DNA of 64,000 bases. Origin: Theobroma cacao. Its lineage: Eukaryota > Streptophyta > Magnoliopsida > Malvales > Malvaceae. Under the pieces are notes generated by a model that saw only the letters and a list, made by a program, of their open reading frames with translations, ran no database searches and had not been told where the DNA came from. Below are positions 1 to 10,638 of this stretch, piece by piece (position 1 is the stretch's first letter; each line of letters starts with the position of its first letter). A program made the position numbers and the translations under genes. The stretch covers positions 7,554,832-7,618,831 of the forward strand of contig NC_030854.1 of NCBI RefSeq assembly GCF_000208745.1, in the 5' to 3' direction.

Positions 1-996
1 TTTTTCCACCATGCATTCCCTTTGACTTATCCAAGTCTTAAGTGAAATTTCCAGATTTTTCCAAAGTTTTGGTGGAGCAAATTTTTCAAAATTACACTTT
101 TGCCCCCGAACTTTTCAAAAATTACATTTTTGCCCCAAAAATTGAAAATTTGCCATAATGCATAATTTGCACTCCTCATACTCATTTCACACTCCAAATA
201 ATTAAATTTGATCAAAATCCTTTCAAAAATTAAATTTTCGATTATGGGTGGTAAAATTACCATTTTACCTTTTTTCTCCACATTATGCCGAAATTAAAAT
301 TTTTCACTTCTAAACCTCAAATCCTACTCCAATAAGTCAAATGGGGCCAAAAATCTTTTCTAAAAATTTTCATTTTGTCCCCAGGTGGCAAATGACCATT
401 TTGCCCCTAGATAGCGAAAATTCCGGTTTGACTCCAAATTGATCCTCAAACTCTGAATCACCATATTAAACCATTCTAGGACTTTAAAATTCTTAATTTC
501 ATCGTAAATTCTCTATTTGATCTAGTTCGAGGTTTAAATCAACTTTGTTGTACCTCTAGGTACAATACCAACTTTTGTAAAAAAATTTTTTTTTTCGGGA
601 CTCTCTTAGCATGCAAACATGCTATCCATCACATGTATGTCATGACAATTATTTTTATAGAGTCGGGCTTGTCATCTTCTCCCCCACTTGGATCCACCAT
701 ATGATCATTTTTCTTGACTGATTTCGACATCCGGCTAAATATTAATATTTTAAAATTTTTATCTTGTCTCCTTGGTACCTGAAATACCTTATTATGCCTT
801 GACTTCTGAATTGCCTTTTATCTCACAAATTCTCCTCTGATAAAATTATTATTATTTTATTATTATTTTCTCACTTACGGAATATTTTATCCTAAACTAC
901 TCCTTTCGTCTTTTATCACTTTTAAACATTTTAATTGACCTCAATTTGCATTCGATCAAATTTATTTATCACTATATCAAAGTATGGGGTATTTCA
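1..996 (-). mobile_element. L1-family LTR, truncated by the window edge
   Basis: Read on the minus strand this begins TGAAATACCCCATACTTTG, the same LTR start seen at 5467 (plus strand) and at 34461 (minus strand). The piece is the 5' part of that LTR; its 3' part lies before the window. It holds several copies of the AAAATGGTCATTTTGCCCC-type motif. It interrupts another LTR whose 3' part continues at 997, so it is a nested insertion. The matching TSD cannot be checked because the left end is outside the window. Confidence 0.8.
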
Positions 997-1353
997 CGAG
1001 GTGTCCTCATCGATTCGTATCCTTGGTAGGTATCTTGGCATTCCGTAGCCGCACCTTCACCTTGGTCGCTCCGCTAGAAGCCCAAAGTCATTTTGTTTTT
1101 TTAAATACGTACATGTGATGTAAAGTACTAAGATGTATGCCTTAGACCTTATATGTATATTTTGATTGGTAATGCAACGACAAGTTGGCAATCGTTATCA
1201 ATATTTCGAATTGAAATTATGAAATGTGACTTTAGCAACTTTGATGGAATGATAAACAAGTCATATATATATATATATATGCTTACTTGGGCTTAGTGGG
1301 CTACGTCCATTGGGCTCATACGCCGGTCATGGCCCGAAAATTTGGTCGTGACA
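997..1353 (+). mobile_element. 3' part of an LTR related to the 13830-16842 family
   Basis: The sequence matches the reverse complement of the start of the solo LTR at 13830 (GAGGTGTCC..., TTGGTAGGTATC..., GGCTTAGTGGGCTACGTCC) and ends GGTCGTGACA, the usual TG...CA terminus of this group. A short AT microsatellite lies at 1263-1280. Its 5' part is beyond the window, on the far side of the L1 insertion. It sits in what looks like the intron before the Myb/SANT-like exon at 1445. Confidence 0.75.
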
Positions 1354-1444
1354 AGTAAGTTTTTGGTTTGAACTTATTTAAGTATTTTCATATTAGTTTC
1401 TTAATAATAATATAACTAATAATCATTTTGTTTTTGTTATTAAA

Positions 1445-2014
1445 GTCATAAGGAGGCTGCCCCTTTTAGAAGAAAGAGTTTTCCTTTTTTCAATGAGTTT
1501 AGTCTTATGTATGCAAAAGATCATGCAACAGGAAAAAATGCACAAACTGTAGCAGATATTCTTGAAGAAATGCAGGAATGTAATGATACAATAAATGAGG
1601 AAACTGAAGGTGAAAATCCAGCTGGATATAGTTTCGACAATGAGGATTTCTCCAATATTCAACCTCAAACATCAGGTCCTAGAAGTGAAACTACTTCAGC
1701 AAGGAAGAGAAAAAGGCCAAATGAGACAGGTGATCCCATTACATCCGAATAAATTATTATTGCTGCCACAATATTAGGTGAAACCATAAAAGACTGGAAT
1801 TGAGTTTAGTAAAAGTGTTGGGGTAGAGGTGAACATCCAACAAAAGGCTCAAGAGTTGGATGGGATTTTAAGTCAATTAGAGGGATTGATAGCGAGGAAA
1901 AGGGTTCTTGCTTCAATTAAACTTCCTAAATCTCCAACTCTTATGTTTGTGTTTTTTAGCATTGATCTTGACAGAAGACTTGAATGGCTAAGGACATTTC
2001 TTGCTGACCGTTGA
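1445..2014 (+). pseudogene. Myb/SANT-like DNA-binding protein, C-terminal exon, decayed
   Basis: The frame opens after a plausible splice acceptor (TTATTAAAG at 1437-1445) and encodes FRRKSFPFFNEFSLMYAKDH followed by ATGKNAQT, then an acidic stretch, a basic KRKRP stretch near 1705-1720, and a C-terminal segment with QQKAQELDGILSQLEG and PTLMFVFF. This order matches the second half of plant Myb/SANT-like (Myb_DNA-bind_3) proteins, many of which are partners of, or derived from, PIF/Harbinger transposons. It is broken: an in-frame TAA at 1750-1752 and a one-base frameshift near 1794, after which the frame reopens at 1829-2014. The N-terminal Myb-like helices are not seen; the upstream exon would lie across the LTR at 997-1353. 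Family assignment is from remembered motifs; whether it was a host gene or a transposon companion is open. Confidence 0.65.
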
Positions 2015-3595
2015 GCTTGGATGGCTTTGAAACTTTTTGTGAAGGTAAGTTCCTGATATTGTAACTTTTTGGCACTTGTGGTTGATGTTGATACTAATTA
2101 TGAGGTTCAATAACAAGTCTGAACCCTTTTGAGTTGACCGTTGTTTTGCTGGTTGTATACTGGTGATGTTATTGTAGCTATTTTATTGGTTTTATGCATG
2201 TTGTAAGTTAGTGTAATAGGATGAATATTCATCCATTACTTTCAAGGTCAGTGTATTTTTGTAAACTAGACCTTGGATTTTGATTATATGTAATAATATT
2301 CTCATCTAAAGGGCATTTATAGTATGACAAGACTCTTTCATTATCTATTGCTTTCCATGCTAATATGCACTAGTTATGCTTGTAAATTGTCATTTTGTTG
2401 CCAGAGATGGAATGCTTATCTAAATTGAAAGACACGTTATTTCTCTTTTTGGCATTTATGTTTCCTCAGCACCACATGCTTGATTCAAAGAAATGATTTT
2501 CTTTTTTTTTTTGAAAGGTAATATCATTTTCTCTTTAATATATCAAAAGACATGATTTACACTTTTTTTTAGAAAAGAATGGAAAACCATCTTTCTAATT
2601 TCAAAGAAATGATTTTCTATTTAATATATCTGAAAACATGATTTTCTATTTCTACTTGCTTTTTGGTTTTTTTCCCAAATATTTCTTCTTCAATATTTTG
2701 TTTATGGAATATTTTGAAAATGATTCATAATATGTGAGGAATTGACTAAAATAAACATCTATATAGAAAATTTAATTGATTATGATGGATAAAATATAAT
2801 GTAATTAAATTATACTTTAGAATAATTATCCATTTATAAAAATATGTGAGTAAATTATAATTATTATTAGCATTTGGGATAAAATATAATTTTGCTGGAT
2901 AATTGTCTTTTGGGATAAATATGTATTTAAATTATAATAAGGATAATTTTACCTTTTTATGAAAATAAATGTTAATATAATTAAGGTTATTTTGTCTTTT
3001 TATCACCTATTCCTTCCTTATTACAATCTTATTTTTACCAACCAAACACTGCAATAAATCATAATAGCAATTCGTGCTCTATTCCATTCACTGTACCAAA
3101 CAAAGTAATAACTATTCTATTCTATTCCTACTCTATTCTATTCCCACAGAATAACTATTCTATTTTATTTCTGTATATTCCGCGAACAAAACGTGCTATA
3201 AATGTTATAAATAAGTTACCGATACATATAATATAAAGAATTACGCAAGTAAAGGATATGAATTTCTTTGGTAAAAATATGCAAGATGTATGTGAATATG
3301 CAAAGGTTAAGTGAGAAAGAATGGTAATTCTAGTATGATGTAAGTTATTAAAACGATGATTAATGTTTGAATGAGAAAGAAAATGGGATGTGATATAAAA
3401 GCATAAAACTAAGAATGTGGTAGATAAGGAAGCAAATATGAATGAATTTGTGGTGGCATTCACTAAATATATTGAGTTAACTTGTTGCTAGGAAGTGTAC
3501 AAGTGAGGAAGGTTTGCCGTGGTGGCGTACCGGAGGTGGTGATGAATGACTGGCAAGTAACATTAGCTAGAGACACACCCGAACCGATAGCGATG
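2015..3595. other. AT-rich intergenic stretch, possible MITE at about 3030-3200
   Basis: No credible coding region. 2015-2350 could be the old 3' UTR of the pseudogene (a GTAAGT donor-like site at 2044). At about 3030-3200 there are repeated ATTCTATTC / ATAACTATTC runs followed by CCGCGAACAAAACGTGC, a texture common at ends of plant hAT-type MITEs, but I could not pair two terminal inverted repeats. 3490-3595 is a slightly GC-richer tail of unknown origin just before the LTR-like block. Confidence 0.35.
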
Positions 3596-3774
3596 TAATG
3601 TCCCGCTATTATGAGGTGAATAGGGGGTGTTTATTTTAAAAGATCTATACACTATATATTGTTATACGTTTAATAAACGTTGTCGATTTTCTTTAAATGC
3701 AATTGTGGATAACATGAGCTAGTAGAAACCATAGGAAATTGTGGATGCAAGTTGATTTGGAAATTGTTTTTGTA

Positions 3775-3776
<2 letters not shown>

Positions 3777-3809
<33 letters not shown>
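3777..3809. repeat. AT dinucleotide microsatellite
   Basis: An uninterrupted AT run of about 33 bases inside the LTR-like block 3596-5240. Confidence 0.95.
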
Positions 3810-3817
<8 letters not shown>

Positions 3818-4185
3818 TGTAAAGACTTTTAGAAATCGAGAAACAAGCCTTTTTGCACTGTTTTGCATCAAAAATCCATGCCTTGTATCTTTGTGTGACG
3901 TGCATAGTTAAATGATTCAAATGTAAACTTTTGAGAGCTGGTTTTAGTTCGATTTTTATACAAATGTTTACACCATGCATTTAATGTGAAAAGCAATTTG
4001 AAAGGTTATCAAACCTTGTTTTTAAATGATTTAAGCAAAAGACTCGAAAAACTTGATTTGCTTTTGAAAACGATTTTGACAAACCGAGAGCGTTGAGAGT
4101 AGGTCGAATGTCACATCGGGATAGTGTGACCCTTGTGCACAAGCGTGCTCTAACTAGAGAACCTTTGGGTCACCGATGGGCTGTT

Positions 4186-4290
4186 AGACGTGGCTGGGGC
4201 CACGTTTTGTGATATATATGTAGCGAGGCCACGAGTTGATATACGTGGCTAGGCCACAAGTTGATATATGTGGTTGCGACCACTTGATTT
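4186..4290 (+). repeat. Short minisatellite in LTR
   Basis: Units of about 30-35 bases with the core GTTGATATA(C/T)GTGGCTAGGCCAC, each differing by a few bases. It lies roughly where the minisatellites of the other LTR families here lie. Confidence 0.7.
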
Positions 4291-5240
4291 CTCCGATGTA
4301 GGCCAACATCGTCGAGACTGCCATGGTTGTGGGAATCCGATGGAGTGAGGCTCTTGGATTGTTATTATGTGGAAGTGGGTCCACAAGTGATTACTATGTT
4401 TACCTAATCAAGAGCCTTGAGAGCTTTAGACTCGTACTCTTTTGCATGGTGGAGAGTTAATGTTTTCCGCAACTCCCCTACTTGCTTGCAAGCTTTTAGC
4501 GCTTCATAAGTTGATTTTGAGTTGATATACATGAATGTACATGATTATTTTTACATGCCACACATTTTGGGAGTGTGCGTGATTTATACAATTATTGTGC
4601 TTTTAAAGGAAAAAGGATGATTTTGAGTATTGAAAATTATTTTACTACGCTTTATTTTTGACATTGATTACCAAGGAAAGTATTGCATTATGATTTATAG
4701 CATCATTTTTACAAGGTACAAATACCTTACTTGTGATTTGGTTTCATAAGATTATCCTTTTATATTCTGGTTTTATTATTCAAATTATTTGCTTTATGCT
4801 TATTTCCCATATACGCTCTACTCACGAAGCCGATGATCACTGAGTCTGTGAAACTCACCCCTTTATCTCCCTTTTGCAAATAGTGATCGGCCTACTATGC
4901 GTTCATCAGCACATTTTGTCTACTATGGATAGGTAAAGGCATCTCATAGTACCTTATTCCGAGTCGCTCCACTGCTAGAGGTCAAGTCATCCATAGTATG
5001 ATGGATTGGTAAATAGTGTTAATGTAAATGTGCAGTTAGTAAATTACAAACTATAATGTATTTTTACGATTATGGCAAATAAAGGTCAAGATGGCTTATT
5101 ACAATTTATGTCAAATTTTTATTACAAAGAGTCATATGGTTCAAAGTAATAACTAAAATTTCAATTAAGGCTTGTTAGGGACTTGGCGGGTTCTCCCGCA
5201 AGACTCGGACGCCTGTAGCGATCGAGGAGCGATCATTACA

Positions 5241-5466
5241 AGTGTCACCAATGAGGTATTTGTGGAGAATTATTCTATTGATCCACTTGAGGCTTTTTTT
5301 AATATCTACTTGTGAAAGTGATGATGATAGAGTTCTTGAAAGTGCAAAATTATTTGATGCCCCATCACACCTCATAAAACCTCAATTTGAGTCCTTAGAA
5401 TCATCAACTTCATCATCATCACCAGCCAAGCCTTTCATTGAAGAGCCACCCACACTTGAGCTTAAG
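5241..5466 (+). pseudogene. pol: Element B, pol segment just before reverse transcriptase
   Basis: In two frames joined over a poly-T indel near 5295 this reads EVFVENYSIDPLEAF and then STCESDDDRVLESAK, ending KPFIEEPPTLELK. The last motif is the conserved lead-in to the RT domain in Athila-like Ty3/gypsy elements; the next residues of that motif (KPLSNHLRYIFLG) appear after the L1 solo LTR at 7305. The upstream gag and protease of B are not in the window or have been lost. Frameshifted, so a pseudogene. Confidence 0.8.
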
Positions 5467-7304
5467 TGAAATACCCCATACTTTGATATGGTGATAAATA
5501 AAGTTGATCGAATGCAAATTGAGGTCCATTAAAATGTTTAGAAGTGATAAAAGACGAAAGAAGTAGTTTAGGATAAAATATTTCGTAAGTGAGAAAATAA
5601 CAATAAAATAATAATAATTTTATCGGAGGAGAATTTGTGAGATAAAAGGCGATTCGGAAGTCAAGTGAGGCATAATAAGGTATTTTGAGTACCAAGGAGA
5701 CAAGATAAAATTTTTAGAATAAAATAATATTTTATTAATGAAATAATATTAAAATATTAATATTTAGCCTGATATCAAAATTAGTCATGAAGAAGGATCA
5801 TATGGTTGATCCAAGTGGGGGAGAAGATGACAAGCTTGACTCTATAAAATATTTGTCATGACATACATGTGATGGATAGCATGTTTGCATGCTAAGAGAG
5901 TCTCGAAAAATTTACAAAAAGTTAGTATTGTACCTAGACGTACAACAAAATTGATTTAAGCCTCGAACTAGATCAAATAGAGAATTCACGATGAAATTAA
6001 GAATTTTAAAGTCCCAAAATGGTTTAATATGGTGATTCGGAGTTCGAGGATCAATTTGGAGTCAAACCGAAATTTTCGCTATCTAGGGGCAAAATGGTCA
6101 TTTGCCACCTGGGGACAAAATGAAAATTTTAGAAAAGATTTTTTTGGCCCCATTTGACTTATTGGAGTATAATTTGACTTATTGGAGTAAGATTTGAGGT
6201 TTAGAAGTGAAAATTTTTAATTTCGGTATAATTTGGAGTAAAAGGGTAAATTGGTAATTTTGTCACCCCAGGGGCAAAATTGTAATTTTCCACCANNNNN
6301 NNNNNNNNNNNNNNNNNNNNNNNNNNNNNNNNNNNNNNNNNNNNNNNNNNNNNNNNNNNNNNNNNNNNNNNNNNNNNNNNNNNNNNNNNNNNNNNNNNNN
6401 NNNNNNNNNNNNNNNNNNNNNNNNNNNNNNNNNNNNNNNNNNNNNNNNNNNNNNNNNNNNNNNNNNNNNNNNNNNNNNNNNNNNNNNNNNNNNNNNNNNN
6501 NNNNNNNNNNNNNNNNNNNNNNNNNNNNNNNNNNNNNNNNNNNNNNNNNNNNNNNNNNNNNNNNNNNNNNNNNNNNNNNNNNNNNNNNNNNNNNNNNNNN
6601 NNNNNNNNNNNNNNNNNNNNNNNNNNNNNNNNNNNNNNNNNNNNGGGAGAAACAAGAAAACCTAGGTGAAAATTCAAAGAAAAAGTGAAGAAATCAAGGA
6701 AACAAGTTAGGTAAGTTAGAATTTCTTTAGTTCTCCTTGATACCTAGCTTACCCATGCTTTTGTTCTTGATTTTCATGGTTGAATATTGAGTTATTATGA
6801 TGAATTCAATTCTGAAAAATGGGTTAGGAGAGAGAAAATTGTTAGATTAATTTGATTGTAAGTTATGTCAGTGTTTTAAGTTAGTTTAGCATATTTAGAA
6901 ACAAAACAACAAGAAAAGAATTTATTTTATTGAATATTTTTATTATATTCAAATGGTCAAATTTTCACTTCAAATGAATGTTTTAGATACTTAATTTGTT
7001 TTTAAATCATTAAATATATATTTTCTACTTACCTACTACATTTTTAGCAAGTTTCGAGATTTTCAACAAAAATGACGAAAATGCCCTTGTGAGCCAGAAA
7101 ACAATATGCTATGTTCTGATTTAGAAACGATTTGTAATCTTTTGAATTTTGATATTTGATATTTGATAACTATTGCTCACCGGGGAAGTGCGAAAGCTTA
7201 TACGAGAGCCTTGTGAGGTTTCGATCGACATTCGGGGTGAAGAATGTTTGTCGAGGCCTCGTGGCGGTTGTCACGGGCCCGATGGGGAGTTCCGGGTCGT
7301 GACA
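5467..7304 (+). mobile_element. L1-family solo LTR with perfect TSD
   Basis: Starts TGAAATACC and ends TCCGGGTCGTGACA. It is flanked by TTAAG on both sides (5462-5466 and 7305-7309), and the B pol frame continues across it, so it is a clean insertion reduced to one LTR. An assembly gap of 349 Ns (6296-6644) lies inside, so its true length is unknown; the other near-complete L1 copy (31153-34461) is 3.3 kb. The stretch just after the gap matches the solo LTR at 13830-16842 rather than the L1 copy at 31153. Confidence 0.93.
6296..6644. other. Assembly gap (Ns)
   Basis: 349 unknown bases inside the L1 solo LTR. Any open frame drawn through it has no support. Confidence 1.
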
Positions 7305-8063
7305 TTAAGCCATTGTCTAATCATTTAAGGTACATTTTTTTAGGAAACTCATCTACTTTTCTAGTCATTATTTCTTCCTTTCTTACTAACATGTAGGAAA
7401 ACAAGCTCTTTCATGTGCTAATAGAGTATAAAAAGGCAATAGGGTGGACCATTACAAATATCAAAAGAATTAGTCCTTCTATTTGCATGTGTAAGGTCTT
7501 CTTGAAGACAATCATGAGACAACCATTGAACAACAACGTCGATTGAATCCAATTATGAAAAAGGTGGTTAAAAAAAAAGATTATCAAGTGGTTAATGTTG
7601 GTATTGTATATCCTATCTCAAATAGTACATGGGTAAGTCTAATCCAATGTGTGTAAAAAAAAAGAGGTATGATTGTAGCTTTCAATGCCAACAATGAAAT
7701 CATTCTTACTAGAATTGTGACTAGTTGGAGGTTTATATGGACTATTGAAAACTCAACAAGGCTACTTGAAAGGATCACTTTCCTCTTCCATTTATCGATC
7801 AAATGCTTGATAGACTAGCTAGTAAGTATTTCTATTGCTTTTTGGATGGTTATTCTGTGTATAACCAAATTGCTATTGCATTTGAAGATCAAGAAAAGAC
7901 CAACTTCACTTGTCCTTATGGGACTTTTGCTTTTCAAAGAATGCCATTTGGACTTTGTAATGCTCCAGCTACTTTTTAGAGATGCATGATGGCTATTTTC
8001 ATTGATATGATTAAGCAGTATTTGGAGGTATTGAAGGATGATTTTTCACTTTTTAGAGATTCT
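7305..8063 (+). pseudogene. pol: Element B reverse transcriptase, N-terminal and palm part
   Basis: Ty3/gypsy RT of the Athila type. Visible blocks in order: KPLSNHLRYIFLGNSS at 7308, GWTITNIKRISPSICM near 7450, GIVYPISNSTWV near 7600, FIDQMLDRLASKY near 7793, CFLDGYSVYNQIAIA near 7836 with the first catalytic Asp (7845-7847), CPYGTFAFQRMPFGLCNAPATF near 7914, and VLKDDFSLF near 8030, where the catalytic Asp pair survives (8037-8042) but the preceding residue is Lys instead of the usual Met. Several frameshifts and a stop in the ATF-Q-R block make it non-functional. The frame stops at 8063 because R is inserted there and resumes at 53458. Confidence 0.9.
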
Positions 8064-8494
8064 TGTTTTCAATTTTGCATACACAAGTATACGTATTGAA
8101 CAAGTAATATAGACAATAAGTCTAGAATTGTATCCCACAGAGATTTGTTCCTAAATATTTACTAAATACTAAAATTATGATAAACTAATGTTATTCAAGT
8201 GACTTGATGTTTTAGAAAATTAATTAAAATTAAATTAAAGTAAGCACTAACTTAATTAACATAAACTAAAAATTCACTTAAGAAAGGCAATAAATTAAAA
8301 CCTAGGAATATGGATCCATTCAACACTTCATCTAATACCAGTTTCTTTCATTATTTATATTCATGGGTGGTTTTATTATATGTCTATAGTAATCAATTAA
8401 ATAAGGTTCATTAATTTAGTGTTCTAATTTGACTATGTATGGCAATTAACGTATGTATATCCTAGTCACGAAGGAGATCACCTAAGTGACGTGA
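8064..8494 (-). mobile_element. R solo LTR, left piece
   Basis: Read on the minus strand this is the 3' end of an Athila-type LTR: the block with a cytosolic-looking ATACGTATACTTGTGTATGC end and the preceding TCTGTGGGATACAATTC. The TSD ATTCT is perfect: 8059-8063 on the left, 53458-53462 on the right. The two pieces together give about 1.24 kb. Element A is inserted between them. Confidence 0.85.
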
Positions 8495-10132
8495 TGATAA
8501 TTCTATTTTATAAAATTATTTTAGTCTCATTTTGTTCTTAAATGATAGCTAAGTCATTAAATTTTAATTAAAATCTAGTTATTTTTAGTATATTTCTAAT
8601 TAGTTTGTTTTTATTGAGTCATTTTAATTTTATGTTTATTTACTTCAATTTGGCTATTATTTATTAGTTTATTGCTTTTGTAAGATTTAAAAGAATAAAG
8701 CTTAATTTTGGAAAAAAAGGTGTTTGAAGGACCTAAAATCCTACTTGTACATGATTTAGTGTTTTGAACATAACTCTCACTCCAGATGTCCAAATGACAC
8801 TATTCTTAAGCCATTGGAAAGATAAGAGACGGAGCTACAACTTTGTTGTAGATTACTTTGTCTAATTATGCCTTGAATGCTGAAAAACTTACGTTGGAAG
8901 ATAATTGAGTGTAATGTTACCGAAATGGAAATTTGAAGGATGATATTTGATGTTTGGGCTTCATAAAACTTCTCAGTCCATAAGTTGAGTCATTAGAAAC
9001 ATAAGAGACGGAGCTACAACTTTGTTGTAGATTACTTTGTCTAATTATGCCTTGAATGCTGAAAAAATTACGTTGGAAGATAATTGAGTGTAATGCTACC
9101 GAAATGGCAATTTGAAGGATGATATTTGATGTTTGGGCCTCATAAAACTTCTCAGTCTATGAGTTGAGTCATTGGGCGAAACTATGTTTAATTTAAGGAA
9201 TTTTAGGTCAAGATTGTTACCATTTAAACAATGCTTTGGGAGAAGTTGAGCAGGGAACAACACTAAGAGATTCAAAAAGTTAAAAGTTGAGGTTGAAGCT
9301 TGGAGAGTAAAGCTGCAAATATTTGTTTTGTCTTCTTCCTTAGCTTTCGTTTTTCTTGTTGCTCTTAGTGGTTAAACTTCACATGTTTTTATTTATATTT
9401 GCAATTATGAGTAGTAATTTTATTTTTTATGATTGCAATTAAACTCACATGTAATTTGAATTTTTAATCTCTTTTTTGCTTATTTTCAATGGAATTGAAT
9501 TGTTTATTCTAATTTATTCTTAATGCTTTTAATTGCTTAGCTACCAATTAAATTGATTTAAAAACCTAAACATAACTCGAGAGATGGAGTCTAGCATAGT
9601 CTAAGATTGGAATAGCATATGATCATATTAATTGATTTGTGTATAAGATAGGAATATACCTATATGCCATATATAGCTAGAATTAAAGCCTGAACTTAAT
9701 GAGTCGTTTTAATTTCGATTCATATTGGGATGTAAAGATTTGGTTAAAATAAATATTTTTATAAGATGAATCAAGAGACCCTTATAAATAATTGATGACT
9801 CTAGGTTAGCAATTCAACCCATTGAAATAAGTTAAGAGAGAAATGTAAGAATTAAATGAAGTGTGAGGGATATTGTAATCTTAGGCTTTTCTAATTTGAT
9901 TTTTGTTCAGTTATCTTTTTGCTTTGATTATTAATGTCAATTAGTTTAGTTTTAATTGATTATTTATTAGTTTAATTAGTTACTAAAATTTTGATTGTTT
10001 GAATAAAACTAAATTGTTTTAATTTTAATCCTTAGTAAATTTTTAGGATAATTCTTTAAGGGATTGATACTCTACTTACCAATATACTACTTGTTTGATA
10101 CATATACTTGCGTAGGTAGAATTTAACTAACA
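8495..10132 (+). mobile_element. Element A 5' LTR (Athila-like gypsy)
   Basis: Begins TGATAATTCTATTTTATA and ends TTAACTAACA. It aligns with the solo LTR at 10639-12085 along its whole length, apart from a 179-bp tandem duplication (8814-9171). It is followed by a primer-binding site, so it is the 5' LTR. Element A has no 3' LTR in the window: its internal region ends abruptly near 52650 against R, so a deletion removed the rest. Confidence 0.88.
8814..9171 (+). repeat. 179-bp tandem duplication inside LTR of A
   Basis: The segment with GAGACGGAGCTACAACTTTG recurs with a period of 179 bases (ATAAGAGAC at 8822 and 9001) and few differences between the two copies. The solo LTR of the same family at 10639 carries the segment once. 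Confidence 0.9.
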
Positions 10133-10138
10133 AGTTTT

Positions 10139-10156
10139 TGGTGTCATTGCAGGAGA
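10139..10156 (+). other. Primer-binding site of element A (tRNA-Asp type)
   Basis: TGGTGTCATTGCAGGAGA, six bases after the LTR end, resembles the TGGCGCCGTTGCCGGGGA site (tRNA-Asp complement) used by Athila/Tat-type elements, with four changes, mostly C to T as expected from methylated-cytosine decay. Confidence 0.8.
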
Positions 10157-10638
10157 ATTGTTTTCTAGAATTTTTTACTAATATTAATAACAAGCAATTT
10201 AGTATTACTTCAAATTTTATTTTTCTTGTTTTAATAGTACTTTTATTTGTTTGCGGATATCTTTGGTCATTGTATGCAAAAGAAGAGCAATTTGAATCTT
10301 GTTCCTTTTGATTCAGTGAGAGAAAGAACTTTCAAACAAAGTCAATGGGAGAATTTGTAAGTTGCAACTTTAAATCTGACAATGGTTGAGGATAACAACA
10401 ACAATGGCAATAATACCATTAATCTAGTTCCCGACCAGAATAGAGCATTAAAGGACTATGTTGTTCCTCTTTTGCAAGGTTTGCACCAAAGCATTAGAAA
10501 ACCTTCCATCAATGCAAATAATTTTGAAATTAAGCTAAAATAGTTTCAGATAATTCAGTCTTTAGTTCAGCTTCGTGGGTTACCCAGTCATGATCCTAAT
10601 TCTCATTTTGTGAATTTCCTAAAAAATTGCAATACTTT

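Larger units (their letters stand above)
3596..5240 (+). mobile_element. LTR-like block of an unassigned gypsy-type family
   Basis: Begins TGTAATGTCCCGC and ends GATCATTACA, with an LTR-like interior: a minisatellite near 4186-4290, the ACTGAGTCTGTGAAACTCAC segment near 4840, and a terminal block ending after CGATCGAGGAGCG. The right border is firm because the B frame (EVFVENYSIDPLEAF, then a one-base shift) starts directly after it. The left border is a guess: five bases before it (AGCGA) do not match the AGTGT after it, so no TSD supports it. An AT run lies at 3777-3809. Confidence 0.5.

Noticed and set aside
3155..3463. 102-codon minus-strand frame with hydrophobic residues
   Set aside because: AT-rich sequence next to a possible MITE, no homologue seen and no start context; a chance frame.
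6201..6688. Open frames across the N gap on both strands
   Set aside because: The residues are unknown; there is no sequence behind them.
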